Origin: Mesoplasma seiffertii ATCC 49495
Lineage (GTDB): Bacteria; Bacillota_I; Bacilli_A; Mycoplasmatales; Mycoplasmataceae
Assembly: GCF_000518725.1 (NCBI RefSeq)
Contig: NZ_KI912485.1
Span: 251,866-315,865, forward strand
Direction of reading: 5' to 3'
Length of the DNA stretch: 64,000 nucleotides
Below, in pieces: positions 1-10,925 of the stretch. The notes beneath the pieces were generated by a model. It was not told the origin of the DNA, searched no databases, and saw only the letters and a program-made list of their open reading frames with translations. A program made the position numbers and the translations under genes. Each line of letters begins with the position of its first letter. Position 1 is the first letter of the stretch.

Positions 1-329
1 TACGTTTAGCTACTCTTAAACTTTGACGAACGCCATCATATAATCTTTAGAAAATGCAAATTCAGATTATAATCATTTTTTTCTTAATTCTATGTATTCC
101 TAATTATAGACTTTCTTTAAAAAATAAGCATATCCAATGCCTATTTCAAAAAAACTTATGTTCTTTTCATGATTTCGCCTTAACTTTATACTCAAAAATT
201 ATTTTTTATCTTTATTTTTCAAAAAATGTCACTCTTCATTTTTTTTATCTTTCTAGTCATTAACTTCATATTAATAAAATACGCTTTTTTAAGGCAACCT
301 TTTAATTTAAATGACAAGTAGTGAACAAA
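1..329. other. No intact gene; possibly decayed coding DNA
   Basis: No convincing gene is present. A 69-codon plus-strand frame starting at 54 has no ribosome site and low-complexity hydrophobic content, so it is treated as chance. Minus-strand reading gives short peptide-like stretches in different frames (for example LYDGVRQSLRVAKR running off the left edge) separated by stops. That would fit a decayed gene or the end of one continuing outside the window, but no family is recognisable. Confidence 0.3.
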
Positions 330-998
330 CTAATCAGTATATATATTTGTTAATAAGTTTTTTAATACATTAGAGATATTTGTTAGTTCTTCATCTGTAG
401 CAACTTTTACTTCATGATTTTCTTCATTTCCAAGTTTGCGAATTAAATCTATTTTCTCTTTTCAATTTCTACCGACTAGGTCACTTTCTTTAATGGCCTC
501 TACATACTGAATGAATTTACGGCCTTCTTGACATAAGTTTTGCTCCACTGCAATATGCATCAATATTTTTCTAGCCAGCATAGTTGCAGAAGAATTAAGA
601 TGTAATCCTCTTGTTATATAAAATTCTTTAATTATCTTTTTCAAGGATTCTTCAGAAATTTTGTCATATTCTTTTATCTCCAAAAAATCTTTATCAGTTG
701 GAACTATTGAAGCAGGTGATGAGATAAGTGCAGCATTTTTATTTATATTTCTACAAAAGTTACATTTTCATAATATGTAATCTCCCTCATAGAAAGTGTA
801 ATCTCATAAATCCAATGAATTATGTAAAAATGTTTGCTCCTTAAAAAAATCATCATCGTACTGATTACCACCAAAATATATATAATCAATACCACTCTGT
901 AAAGAGAACATTACATTACATTTACCACACATATATGTATGATTATCTATTGCATAATTTTCCTTAACTTCCGCTTTCCATACTTTACTGCTCGCCAT
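330..998 (-). CDS. DUF4145-like zinc-ribbon protein
   Basis: 222 residues with several in-frame TGA (Trp). The N-terminal part has two CxxC knuckles (MCGKC near residue 25 and KCNFC near residue 80), as in a zinc ribbon. The C-terminal half is helical, with a conserved-looking stretch from about residue 105 (DKISEESLKKIIKEFY, then LNSSATMLARKILMHI). This ribbon plus helical layout is that of DUF4145 proteins, whose function is not settled; the domain also occurs fused to restriction-type enzymes. It starts only 3 bp after the DUF2130 gene and probably shares its transcript, so the two products may act together. The family assignment comes from recalled motif layout and was not searched. Confidence 0.65.
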
Positions 999-1001
999 AG
1001 T

Positions 1002-2441
1002 TTATTGCCCTCCCAATTCATAATTTGAATTGTAATGTTGTTTATTTTCGTCTTGTTCTTCAACTATTAGGGTTCCCAAAATTTTTGATAATCCTTTAAT
1101 GATTTTTTCCTTAAATTGATTATTTAATCTAGTAGAAGCCTTTGCTAATTTTGCAGAGTTATTTTCTAATGAGTTTTTAACACTATCAATTGCTTTTAGC
1201 TCAGTTTCAATAATCTTATAAGTTTTAGGAAACTCAATTGTTCAGTATTCATCTAACTTAGCTTTTTTAAGTTCGTACTCTTTAATAACTTCGTTATTAG
1301 TATCCTGAGTTAATAATTGAGTTTTTGCTAAGTAGTCACTTTCAACTTCAATTAGCTTACGAACAATTTGTCCGACAAATACAAAACTCTCACTATCAGT
1401 GATTCAAATATTTGGATACTTCTCACTTCTTATAAATGGAATCCCATTATATTTTTCATTGAAACTAGTTGCCACCAAGATTCCATACTTAGTTTGGTTA
1501 TTAGCAACATCAGTTGCTAATTTACCTTCTCATGAATCTTTTCATTCAGCGTTCTTAACTTCATACACGATTTTTCCAATTTCAACACCTTGACCATTTT
1601 TGATAACTTGTAAGTAGTCAGCTTTTTTATCAGCTGTAACATTATTGATTTTAGTAATCGTATCAAATAGTCCAAAAGCTTTGCGTAGCTCACCTTCAAC
1701 TTCGTGCTCAAAGTTTTCCCCCTTACGTTTTGATTGTAAGATTTTGTTTTGAGCATTAGCAATTTTTAGTTCTTCAATTTGTTGATGATATTTGCGTTCA
1801 GTTTCAGCTTGAAGAGTTGCTAATTTAACTTCAAATTGAGCCTTCATATTTGAAAGATCAATTTCTTTTTTCATAATTTGTTCTCTTAAAGCTTCAATTG
1901 TTGGTTTAATTTCTTCTTGATATTCAGCACGTTTTTTAAGTAATAGATTTTGTTGAGCTTGTTCCATTTCAAATAGCTGGTTTTTTAATTTATTAATTGT
2001 TTCAGCATATTGTTTTTGCTTGGCAGCAACTTCATTTTGAATCATCAATTCTTGTTGATCTTGAACTTGAGTTAATTTTGCTTTAATTTCGTTAATCTCA
2101 GTTTGTTTTTGATTTAGTAGGTTTGCTAATTTTAAATCATAGTCCTGTTTTGCACTAATTACTGCATTATTAAATTCAGCACGGTTCTTTTCAATTTGAT
2201 TTTTGTAGTTTAAGATTTCTTGTTCTAACTCTTTACGAGTTTCTAGAACTTCCAATTGTTTAGCCTTTTCAAAGTCAATTGTTAAAGATTGACGAACTTG
2301 ATTTTCAATTGTTTTTAACATTGCAGCTTTTTCTTGGTCTAAGAATTTTTCTACATTAGCTCAGCTGTGCTCGCTAGTTTCTAAGTTAGCTTTTGTAATA
2401 CTTTGATTACAATGGGGGCAAATTAAAATAATATCACTCAT
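1002..2441 (-). CDS. DUF2130 protein with PD-(D/E)XK nuclease-like core
   Basis: 479 residues. The start at 2441 is fixed by a strong AAAGGAG ribosome site 7 bases upstream. Order: an N-terminal CPHC knuckle (residues 9-12), a long charged coiled coil (about 40-240) and a C-terminal alpha/beta domain. That domain has an acidic helix (FEHEVEGE, about 244-251), ADYL with Asp near 275, EVKN with Glu/Lys near 294-296, then a Lys/Asp helix and YGILVATS. This is the arrangement of a restriction-endonuclease-like (PD-(D/E)XK) fold, so nuclease activity is inferred, not shown. The length and coiled-coil front match DUF2130 proteins, which resemble RmuC in layout. It is first in an apparent two-gene unit with the zinc-ribbon protein, behind a palindromic operator candidate. 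Confidence 0.75.
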
Positions 2442-2743
2442 GGTAATATCTCCTTTTCTGTAGTTTGTTTTGATTTTAAAGTTGTTATGAAGATTATTGC
2501 AATCAAGTACTGCAACTACTTGAATTGACAATGCATTATATCGAACTTTTAGATCTCTCTAAGTGTGATTATATTAATCACACAAATATTATAGCAAGTT
2601 AATGTTTAAATATTCGAAATATTCGGAAAACAAAAAACTAAAATAAATTTTTAACCTATTTCATCACTATAGTTTGTTTTATAATACACAAAAAAGCAAT
2701 TAACCTATCAACTAATTTTATAGTTTAGAACGGAAGTTATTGT
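2442..2743. other. Intergenic region between divergent genes
   Basis: Holds the ribosome site and operator/promoter of the minus-strand DUF2130 gene, and a plus-strand TATAAT (2680-2685) that could serve the small membrane gene beginning at 2744. No other gene or RNA is evident. Confidence 0.4.
2563..2593 (-). promoter_or_regulatory. Candidate promoter and palindromic operator
   Basis: On the minus strand a TATAAT -10 box (2588-2593) is followed directly by a perfect palindrome with 9-base arms GTGTGATTA / TAATCACAC and a 3-base centre (2563-2583). The palindrome covers the expected transcription start of the DUF2130/DUF4145 unit, a typical repressor site position. No good -35 box is seen. 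A second TATAAT (2535-2540, minus) lies closer to the gene. Confidence 0.45.
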
Positions 2744-3030
2744 ATGATAATATATTTCATAATTTTAATTTTAGTTAATGCTTTGTACTTAATCATTTGA
2801 GTATTTTCTAATATGTTGGAAAACTATTTAAGAAAAACTCTTAAATGTAGATACAGTAAAAAGCATCTGCTTTATTGAATTATCAGGATTTTAAATTACT
2901 AGGTTTGCTTAACTTTTACTTTTCATTTTTCATAGTCTTGACTATATTTGTAGAAACAACTTGATTTTTATTATTAATTATTGGATTATTTCTTATTGAA
3001 TTAATTTTAATATTCTTAGTCTTAAACTAA
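2744..3030 (+). pseudogene. Small membrane protein, frameshifted at an A5 run
   Basis: Plus-strand reading from ATG 2744 gives a hydrophobic N-terminus (IIYFIILILVNALYLIIWVF) followed by a basic segment (RKTLKCRYSKK), then stops soon after. One extra A in the A5 run at 2858-2862 would continue it into ALLNYQDFKLLGLLNFYF and two more hydrophobic segments ending at TAA 3030. The restored product would be about 95 residues with three membrane segments. Both halves use TGA as Trp, which supports former coding in both frames. It could be a true pseudogene, a sequencing error or a slippage-controlled gene. The family is not recognised. Confidence 0.5.
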
Positions 3031-3139
3031 ATCTTGATTATTTTTGCTTTTAAGTATCGATATATTTGACCCTCTATTTTTAAATATTTGTAAGTTTTTA
3101 GATCTAACATCACAATTTACAAATAAAATGATTCAGTGG

Positions 3140-4210
3140 TTAAAAGTCAAAATATAGTTCCTTTTCCCAACTACTTATTTCAATTTTTTTGTCTTTTTTA
3201 ACCTCAAAAATCCCTTTAAGAATAGTATGTATTAATTTTTTATCAAAGTAATTTTTGACTACAAAAATATCATTACTATGTAATATGAAATTTGATTTTA
3301 TGTTAAATAATCAAAAATTTAAAATAGTAACAATATACTCTCTTTGTTCTATAATTACTTGATAAATAAAAATATCATCGTTTGAAAGACTAAATTTGTT
3401 TTTGTCTTTATCTTTATTTATATACTTGTATTCTATGTTTTTATCTATGTATTTGCCTCCAAAAATTTCCTTTGCGATTGCGTGACTTTTACTAAAACGT
3501 GCAAAAATGTTAATTGGCAAAGAAAGATTGTCTGTCTTAACAAAGACTATAGCAGTTTTAGGACTAAGAGGAAAAAATTCAAACGCCATATTTTGATCAT
3601 TTGGAAATCTGCAACTGGCCAAATCGCTAGTAACAAATCCTTGTTCGATACTATCATCTAGATGAATAATATTTAAATATGTATCTTTGAATAAATATTT
3701 TAAATTTAAGTTAACATATTTATCTTTAAAATTTTCTTCAAATTTATTAAAGACTTTGTTCTCTTTAACTATGGGAAAAAATATTTTTTCATATAAATAA
3801 TTTAAATCATTTAAAAATACGTTAGTTTCATTATTTTTATCTAGCTTTTTCTTGAAAGACTTTGACCTAATTTTTTGTAGCAATACATAAATTTTTAATA
3901 TAACTAATTCTTTTCTACTCAACGATAAAAAATCGTTGTTTCTTGAATTGATTATTTTATTTATTACTAAACTTGCTGCATTTTCCATCTGAGATAGTTT
4001 ATTCTCAATTTCATTAATAAAAAATAATAGTTCATTTTCGTAGAAATAGTGTTCTTGAAAAATATCATTATTTGGATTTTTAATGTTACCTTTTTTGTTC
4101 ATATTTTCTTTTTTATTATAATAGTTATAAACATTTCCATCAGTAATTCAATTTTTAATAAAAAATCGCGGAATGTAATGTTGTGACCGTTTTACTTTCT
4201 TTTTTTCCAT
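3140..4210 (-). CDS. DUF4238 domain-containing protein
   Basis: 356 residues, starting MEKKKVKRSQHYIPRFFIKN. The QHYIPRFF motif at residues 10-17 is the hallmark start of DUF4238, whose biochemical role is unknown. A second conserved-looking region lies near residues 185-205 (DLASCRFPNDQNMAFEFFPLSP, quoted in part), where the family has a substrate-like pocket signature around a Pro-rich loop. No signal peptide or membrane segment is seen, so it is probably cytosolic. It stands alone between the frameshifted membrane gene and the sugar operon. The low G+C and Lys/Asn-rich composition resemble other accessory genes in this block. Confidence 0.75.
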
Positions 4211-4405
4211 ATTATTTCTTTCTATGCTTTACAATTAAAAATCTTAATTTTTTATTTAAATCGTAACATATTTTTAAGTTATCTTTGTTCTAAATTAATA
4301 AGATAAAAGCAAAAAAACTTCTTATATACTTATTCATGATAGTCTTTAACTACCGTTTTGTATATTAGAAGAATTTTAGTTATTAATATATTTTTACATT
4401 AAGCG

Positions 4406-5860
4406 TTAAATTTCTTTTGTTTCCATAAAGTTTTTAAATCAGTGATATGATTTTTTCAAATACCTATCACCTGTTCCATTATGATAATCATCATAATCAA
4501 CAAAGATCATTCCATAACGTTTTGAAAACTCATTTGAACCAGCTGACACGACATCAATTGGCGTTCACATTGTATAACCAAATAGATCAACACCATCCTT
4601 AATGGCTTCACTCATTTGTTCAAAATGTTGTCCTAAATAGTCAATTCGATAATCATCTTCAACAGTATTGTTGGCATTTAGTTTTTCTAAAACTCCAATT
4701 CCATTTTCTGAAATGAACAATGGTACTTGATATCGATCTCATAACTGATTTAAAGTGTATCTCAGTCCTAAAGGATCAATTTGTCAACCTCAATCAGTTG
4801 CTTTTAAAAATGGATTTTTACCTAACCTCATTAAGTTACCTTCTGTTAGTTCACCCATTTCTTTAGAAATTGTACTTGACATATAGTAACTAAAAGTTAT
4901 GAATTCAACAGGATTATTTTTTAAGATTTCTAAATCACCTGATGCCATTTCAAGGTTTACTCCAATTTCTTTAAAGAATCTTTTTGAGTAGCTTGGATAT
5001 TCACCTTTGATCATTACATCATAATAAAAGAACTTTTTCATTTGCTCTTTTTGTTGATTTTCTAGAACATTAATAGGATTACAATCTAGGGGGTATGTTG
5101 TTGTATCTGCTACCATACAACCTATTTTTATATGTTCATATTTTTTAGAATATTCAACAACTTTAGCTTGAGCAATAAATTGATGATGCAGTTCTTGATA
5201 AGTAGCTGCTAATTTTTCAACAAAACTTTTTGAGGCATCTTCTTCTCCAGTAGCTATTGCGGAAAATAATACACCCAAGTTAATTTCATTGAATGGCAAT
5301 CAATATTTTACATATTGATTAAACTCATCAATAATAACTTTCGCATACTTAAGATACATATCAATTACTTCACGATTTTTTCAACCATTGTAGTTTTGAA
5401 TAATCGGGAATGGCGTATCAAAGTGATTCATAGTTACCATAACTTCTAATCCTTGTTTTTTACATTCTTCAAAAACATTTCGATAAAATTCTAGACCTTT
5501 TTGATTAGGTTCTTTTTCATCTCCATTAGGAAAGATTCTTGTTCAGGCAATTGACATTCTGAAGATTTTTAAACCAGCTTCTTTAAAAAGTCTAATATCT
5601 TCTTTATATCGATGATAAAAGTCGTTTCCAAATCTTTTAGGATAATGTAGTCCTTTTTTATTTTCAATTGAATCTAGAAAACTTTGCATTGTCAAGTTTC
5701 TAGTTTTTGACAAATCTTTACGATCTTCTAATTCTACAAACGGAATCATTTCCATAATCGAAAGTGATTTTCCATCAACATCATAGGCACCTTCTATTTG
5801 TGTGGCAGCGGTTGCTCCACCTCAAAGAAATTCTTGAGGAAATTCTAATTTTTTACCCAT
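4406..5860 (-). CDS. bglA: 6-phospho-beta-glucosidase (GH1)
   Basis: 484 residues, full length for the family. GH1 enzymes hydrolyse phosphorylated beta-glucosides delivered by the PTS. Visible features: N-terminal FLWGGATAATQIEGAY, acid/base Glu192 in PFNEIN, nucleophile Glu385 in FISENGIG, and a C-terminal SKRYG motif that in this family binds the 6-phosphate. Its ATG overlaps the TAA of the upstream GH1 gene (TAATG), so translation is probably coupled. It is the last gene of the beta-glucoside operon. The exact aglycone cannot be told from sequence. Similarity to the neighbouring GH1 gene is limited, suggesting different substrates rather than a recent duplication. Confidence 0.9.
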
Positions 5861-7263
5861 TATATATTCTCTCCGTTATTCTTAATTAAATCTTTATATC
5901 AGAAGAAACTATCTTTACGATATCTTTTCATATCTTTTTCATCGTCTTCATCGCGATTTACATAAACAAACCCATAGCGTTTAGAAATTCCTTCATGAGT
6001 TGACACTAAGTCAATTGCACTTCATGGCATATAACCAATCATTTCAACTCCATCAGCAATTGCGTTTGCCATTGAAGAAATATGTTTTTGATAGTATTCA
6101 ATTCGATAGTCATCATGAATTTTATTATCTTTTGTTAAAACATCTCTGGCTCCAATTCCATTTTCTGTAATCATAATTGGTAACTTGTATCGATCTCAAA
6201 CTTCTTTTAAAGTATTTTTAAATCCTAACGGATCAATTTCTCAACCAAACTGAGTTTTTTCTAGATTTTCATTTTTGACGCTTTTTCCAATTCCAGGAAT
6301 TACTAATTTTGATTGTTGATCGGCTGGTTGATTTTTTGATTCAAGATATTCTTCCATTGTGATATTAGCAACTGTCATTGTTGTGTAATAATTAAAAGCA
6401 ATAAAATCAGGTTTTGAGTCTTTTAAAATTTCTTTTTCTTCAGCAGTTATGTCAATTTCCTGATTAATTGATTTCAAGAAGTTTTTGAATCAATTACTGT
6501 AATCTCCAAAGCAAACAATATCTAGAAAAATCCAGTTACGTAATTGATCAAAATTTAATTTTGCTTGGTAGTCCTCAGGTTTACTTGATGCTGGATAAAC
6601 TGAAGCAATGTTTGGTGCTGGTCCAATTTTTGCGTCAGGCAACATTTTTTTACACAATCTAATTGCTCGAGCTTGAGCAACATTTAGATTATGCATAATT
6701 TGTCATTTAGTTGCTTGTGATTTTTCTGATATAACTCCGATGATTTGTCCAGCGATGGCAAACATGTTTAATTCATTAATTGTTAATCATCATTTAACTC
6801 TTGAACCAAAGTTTTCAAATAATACTTTTGCATAATGCTCAAATAATTTACCAAAGTCATGACTGTCAATACCACCAATTTCATCAATAAAATCAGGGGT
6901 ATCAAAGTGTAACATTGTTACAACTGGTTGAATATTATTTTTTAAAAGTTCGTCAATTAAATCACTGTAGAACTTAATTCCTTCTTCATTGACGTCTCCC
7001 TTAACATTTTTAATAATTCTTGGTCAAGAAATTGAAAATCTATAAGATTTGAATCCCATTTCGGCCATCATTGAAACATCTTCTCTTCATTTATTGTAAT
7101 GATCTGATGCCACCTTAAACCCTGTTATTCCTTTTGGATATGAGTCTCGTTCATCAAAGCGATCCATAATTGAGGGAACTTTTCCGCCTTGATTAATTGC
7201 TCCCTCTATTTGATAAGCACTAGTTGATGCTCCTCATAAAAAGTCTTTTGGAAATTTATGCAT
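5860..7263 (-). CDS. 6-phospho-beta-glucosidase (GH1), second enzyme
   Basis: 467 residues. It begins MHKFPKDFLWGASTSAYQIE, a classic GH1 start. The acid/base is Glu164 in WWLTINELN (the usual NEP is NEL here) and the nucleophile is Glu367 in MITENGIG. The C-terminal ISKRYGFVYV carries the phosphate-binding Ser/Lys/Tyr set of 6-phospho-glycosidases. The ATG lies inside the end of the ROK kinase gene (8-bp overlap) and the stop overlaps the start of the next GH1 gene by one base. It probably cleaves a phosphorylated beta-glucoside or cellobiose-like sugar in the cytosol. Confidence 0.9.
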
Positions 7264-8197
7264 TTTTTTCTTTCTCCTTATTTAATAAATATAAACCACC
7301 ATAACATGCTGCTTTATTTTTTAATATTGACTCATCAAATTTGCCTTCAATATGATGATTGCTATAAACGATTGTCTCATTTCAATAAAAGTCTTTATGC
7401 TTAGTTATTTTGTTTTTTATCATTTTGATGAATTGGGGATTAGCACTGACTCCTCCACCAATTGTGATCAAATCAATATCTAACATGTAATCAAGATTGA
7501 TAATTAGTTTAGCAATATGACTAGTAAAATCATCCATCATTTCAACAGCCAATTGATTATGATTATTAAACAATTCAAAGAACTCTTCACCAGAAATCTT
7601 TGTTTGAGTTTCCAATCAATATTTTAATAACAATGTTCCCATACCAGTATCGATTGCTACTACTGAAGGATTATTTTTTTCTAAACTGCTATACATTTTA
7701 CCAATTTCACCAGCTTGAAAACTTTTTCCTTCTACAACTTCTTTGTTTATAATAATTCCCGCTCCAAGTGCGGTTCCAATTGTTAAATGAACCATATTAG
7801 TGATACTTTGATCTTTTTTAATTCTCTCTTGATACTCTCCGATAACTGCAGCTTTTGCGTCATTTGCGATAACAAAGTTTTTTAGCTTTTTATATTTTTT
7901 AAAGTAGGCCACTAAATCTTCATCAACATTAATAATTGATGATGGTGCCAACACCTTTTTATTCTTAGTATCAATAATTCCTGGAAAAGAAATTGCTAAA
8001 TTAAACTCTTCATTAACATTATCTAAGACTTCAGAAATCTTTTTCAAGACATCAATTAAAGGAGTTTTCAGCATTAAATTTTCTCCAATTTGCATTTGAT
8101 TACTATGATTTAAATATTTTGTTTCAATTTCTTTGTTTTCCTCAAAGACAATGACTTTTATACCAGTGCCTCCGACATCAAAAGTTATATTAAGCAT
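7256..8197 (-). CDS. ROK family sugar kinase
   Basis: 313 residues. The N-terminal phosphate motif FDVGGTGIKV (residues 5-14) and the GTALGAGII stretch (about 138-146) identify the ROK (repressor/ORF/kinase) family. There is no N-terminal helix-turn-helix, so it is a kinase rather than a repressor. The usual ROK zinc Cys cluster after the catalytic region is not obvious. Between a PTS and two phospho-beta-glucosidases, a sensible job is phosphorylating the free glucose left when a phosphorylated disaccharide is split. A direct beta-glucoside kinase (BglK type) is the alternative. Overlaps of 8 bp on both sides suggest coupled translation. Confidence 0.85.
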
Positions 8198-10838
8198 TAA
8201 TTACATTTTCCTTTTTCTGTTTTTTTAGTAGACTTTTTTGATCATCAATTAGATTATTTAAATTTACATTAGGGTTTTTAACTTCTAATAACCCATAATG
8301 AATTTGAACACTATTTAAATTGTTATAGATCATTAATTTTACTTCATTGATAAGATCATCACTTAAGTATTTTGAGTTAGCTAAAATTTGCTCAATATCG
8401 TTTTGCATTTTTGCTGCAGTATTATTTAAAGCAGCAAAATCAATTTCCTTGTATAATTCTTCTTTTAAGCTTCTTAGTTGATTTACTGTTTCGGTACAAT
8501 CTAAAGCATTATATCGATGCATCAATAACGAAGCTTTATCAAATTTTTCTTTTGCTATTAACTTTTTACCTTGAGTGATTAATTTATCTTTGGCAATTTC
8601 TTCTTTCTCTAATAGCGTATTAATTTTTTCAGAAACTCTTAGTCATTTTTGAATTCTTTTTTCATTTTGAATAATTTCTTTTTTTGTTTCTTTTGTAAAA
8701 AGACTTAAAATTTGATGTTCATCATTTTTCAAAGTTTTTACATCATCAATAGTTAAGTTTAGTTGTAGTTTCGCTAACAGAATTGTTTTTTCCAATGTTT
8801 TTGTTAACAATGTTTTTTCATTAACTCTTTCTTTATAACTTAGCATACTGAATAAAATTGCCAATCCTAAAGCAATAGCACATGCTAATAGATAATACAC
8901 TCCATTTTCTATTGGTGATATTGCTCCTTTTCCATTGTAAATTGGTTCTGAGAAAAATCCAATAGCTTCAAAAACTCCAATTCCTGAAGAAGCTCTTTTA
9001 GTTACTCCTAAAATGTTGGCAAAAGCACCAGCAATAAAGGCAGCTGCAACTCCAGAAAATAATGGTCTTTTTTTAGGTAAATTAATTCCGTATAAAATTG
9101 GTTCTGTAATTCCTAAAAAACCTGCCGGTAGCATTCCCAGACCTTGCTTTCTTAGTTTTGAATTTTGGGTCACTACTATAACCCCAATTAGGGCTCCAAC
9201 TTGAGCTCAAACTGATAGTGAACCAGCTATTCCATAAATTGATTGACCACCATTTTGGAAGTGATCTAATGTACTGATTAATGAAAGCATAATGTGCAAT
9301 CCAAAAATAACAGCAACTTGTCATAAAGCGACAAATATTCCTACTCCAATACCTACTGGAATTTTACCAACGTAAAACATTAGTGCTCCAAATAAAGTTT
9401 CTACAAAGTTTCAAACGATTCCATATCCAAAAAAGGCTAATGGAGCAACAACTAGAATTACAATAAATGGTCTAAACATTAATTCTAGAGCAACTGGAAT
9501 TACACTTTTTAATCAAGTGTCCAATACTTTAGCAGTATAAATTGCCCCAACAATAACAAATATTTTTGTATTCATGGTATTTATTTTAATTTTGGAGATA
9601 CCATCTAGCATTGGGTTTCCCGTATTCAAGTCTCCAAAATCAAATAAAATAAATTCATTTCCAATACCTAGCGGTCCTCCGTCATAAAACATCATCGGAC
9701 AACATAGAATTATTCCTAATGCGACTCCCATTAAACCTTCTAATTTAAAGTAGTTTGCTGCTGAAACAGCAATTATAATTCCTACAAAGTAGGTTGTTGA
9801 TTTACCCATCGCAAATAAGATTGCTCATCCAATAGGAGCTTGAGTAATCAAAACATCATTGGCTGCAGATTCGGCAGTTATTTTAAAGACAATATTGGGC
9901 ATAACTCCTACTTGTATTAAAATAGCTATAATTGCCTGAATTAATCCGGCTCCAACCATAATTGGAATTATTTTAACCATAATTCCTGAAAACATTGCTA
10001 GAAGTTTTCTTCCCAAAGGAATTTTTACATTTCTAGAACCTAAAGACGCCTTAAGAGCATTTGAATTGCTATTGTCTTTAATGATTTCATCTTTAACTTT
10101 GAAAACATCTTGACCAATAACAACTTGCAATTCATTTCCGTTTCATACTGTTCCTTTAACCAAACTTATTTTTTTAAGTTCATCGATATTTACTAGTTGT
10201 TTATCTTTAATCTTAAATCGAAGTCTTGTCATACAGTTGTAAACTTCATCATAATTTGCTTGATTTCCTACAAATGCATTAATATCTTTTGCTCCTCTTT
10301 CATATATACCAGAAACATTAAAGAATTCTGCAGGATCAGTAACAATTTTAGTTTCTTTTTTAGTTGTTTCTTTTTCATTGATATACTCAATTGTACAAAT
10401 TTGTTCTCCTTGTTTAACCATTCCTGTTTTTAAATCTTTAATTTGGTACTCTTTTAGTTGATTAAATTCAAAAACAATTGGTGTCTCAGCTGAAATATTT
10501 TTGTCTTTTAAAAGTTTTAAATCAACATTAAATAGTTCATCATTTTTGGTAACTTTAGTTCCAACTGTTAAGTTTGTTTTAAAACCTTCTCCATCAAGTG
10601 AAACAGTGTCCATTCCACAGTGAAGCAAAAATTGTAAACCATCAACGTCAAAACCATAAGCATGCTTTGTATCAAAAATCATCGTTACAGTAGCCATATC
10701 AAAAAAACCTTTAAATGTATTTTTTGAGGGAATTATAACTAGACCATCGCCAAGCATTCGATCAGCAAACATTGAATCTTTACACTTTTCAATACTTTTT
10801 ATCTCGCCATCAACTGGCGCATAAATAATAATCTCCAT
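8190..10838 (-). CDS. bglF: PTS beta-glucoside transporter IIA-IIB-IIC with coiled-coil tail
   Basis: 882 residues, much longer than the usual ~620. Order: IIA (about 1-150) with His59 and phospho-acceptor His73 (FLLHCGMDTV); IIB (about 165-250) with phospho-Cys202 in NCMTRLRF; IIC (about 265-665) with many membrane helices and GITEPILYG near 575. A charged helical tail (about 670-882) rich in Lys/Glu/Leu is predicted to form a coiled coil. Family members often run IIB-IIC-IIA, so both the order and the tail stand out. It imports and phosphorylates beta-glucosides at the membrane using HPr. The start has a GGAAGG ribosome site; the stop overlaps the ROK gene by 8 bp. The substrate is inferred from the GH1 neighbours. 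Confidence 0.88.
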
Positions 10839-10884
10839 TTTCTTACCTTCCTTACAGTAATATTTTCCATTATTTAAATTTTTT

Positions 10885-10925
10885 TGGGTAAAAATGGAAA
10901 GAGCTTTCCTAATTGGAAAGCTCTT
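10885..10925 (-). terminator. Rho-independent terminator after rpiR
   Basis: Perfect 11-bp arms AAGAGCTTTCC / GGAAAGCTCTT with a 5-base loop (10899-10925), followed on the minus strand by T-rich sequence. The TAG of the regulator gene lies within the stem. Being immediately before the PTS gene, it could also act as an attenuator of readthrough into the operon. Confidence 0.7.

Noticed and set aside
54-263. Plus-strand 69-codon frame
   Set aside because: Low-complexity, no ribosome site, no homology sense; likely chance in AT-rich DNA.
1399-1762. Frames within the DUF2130 gene on either strand
   Set aside because: Shadows of the real minus-strand gene, which reads through TGA as Trp.
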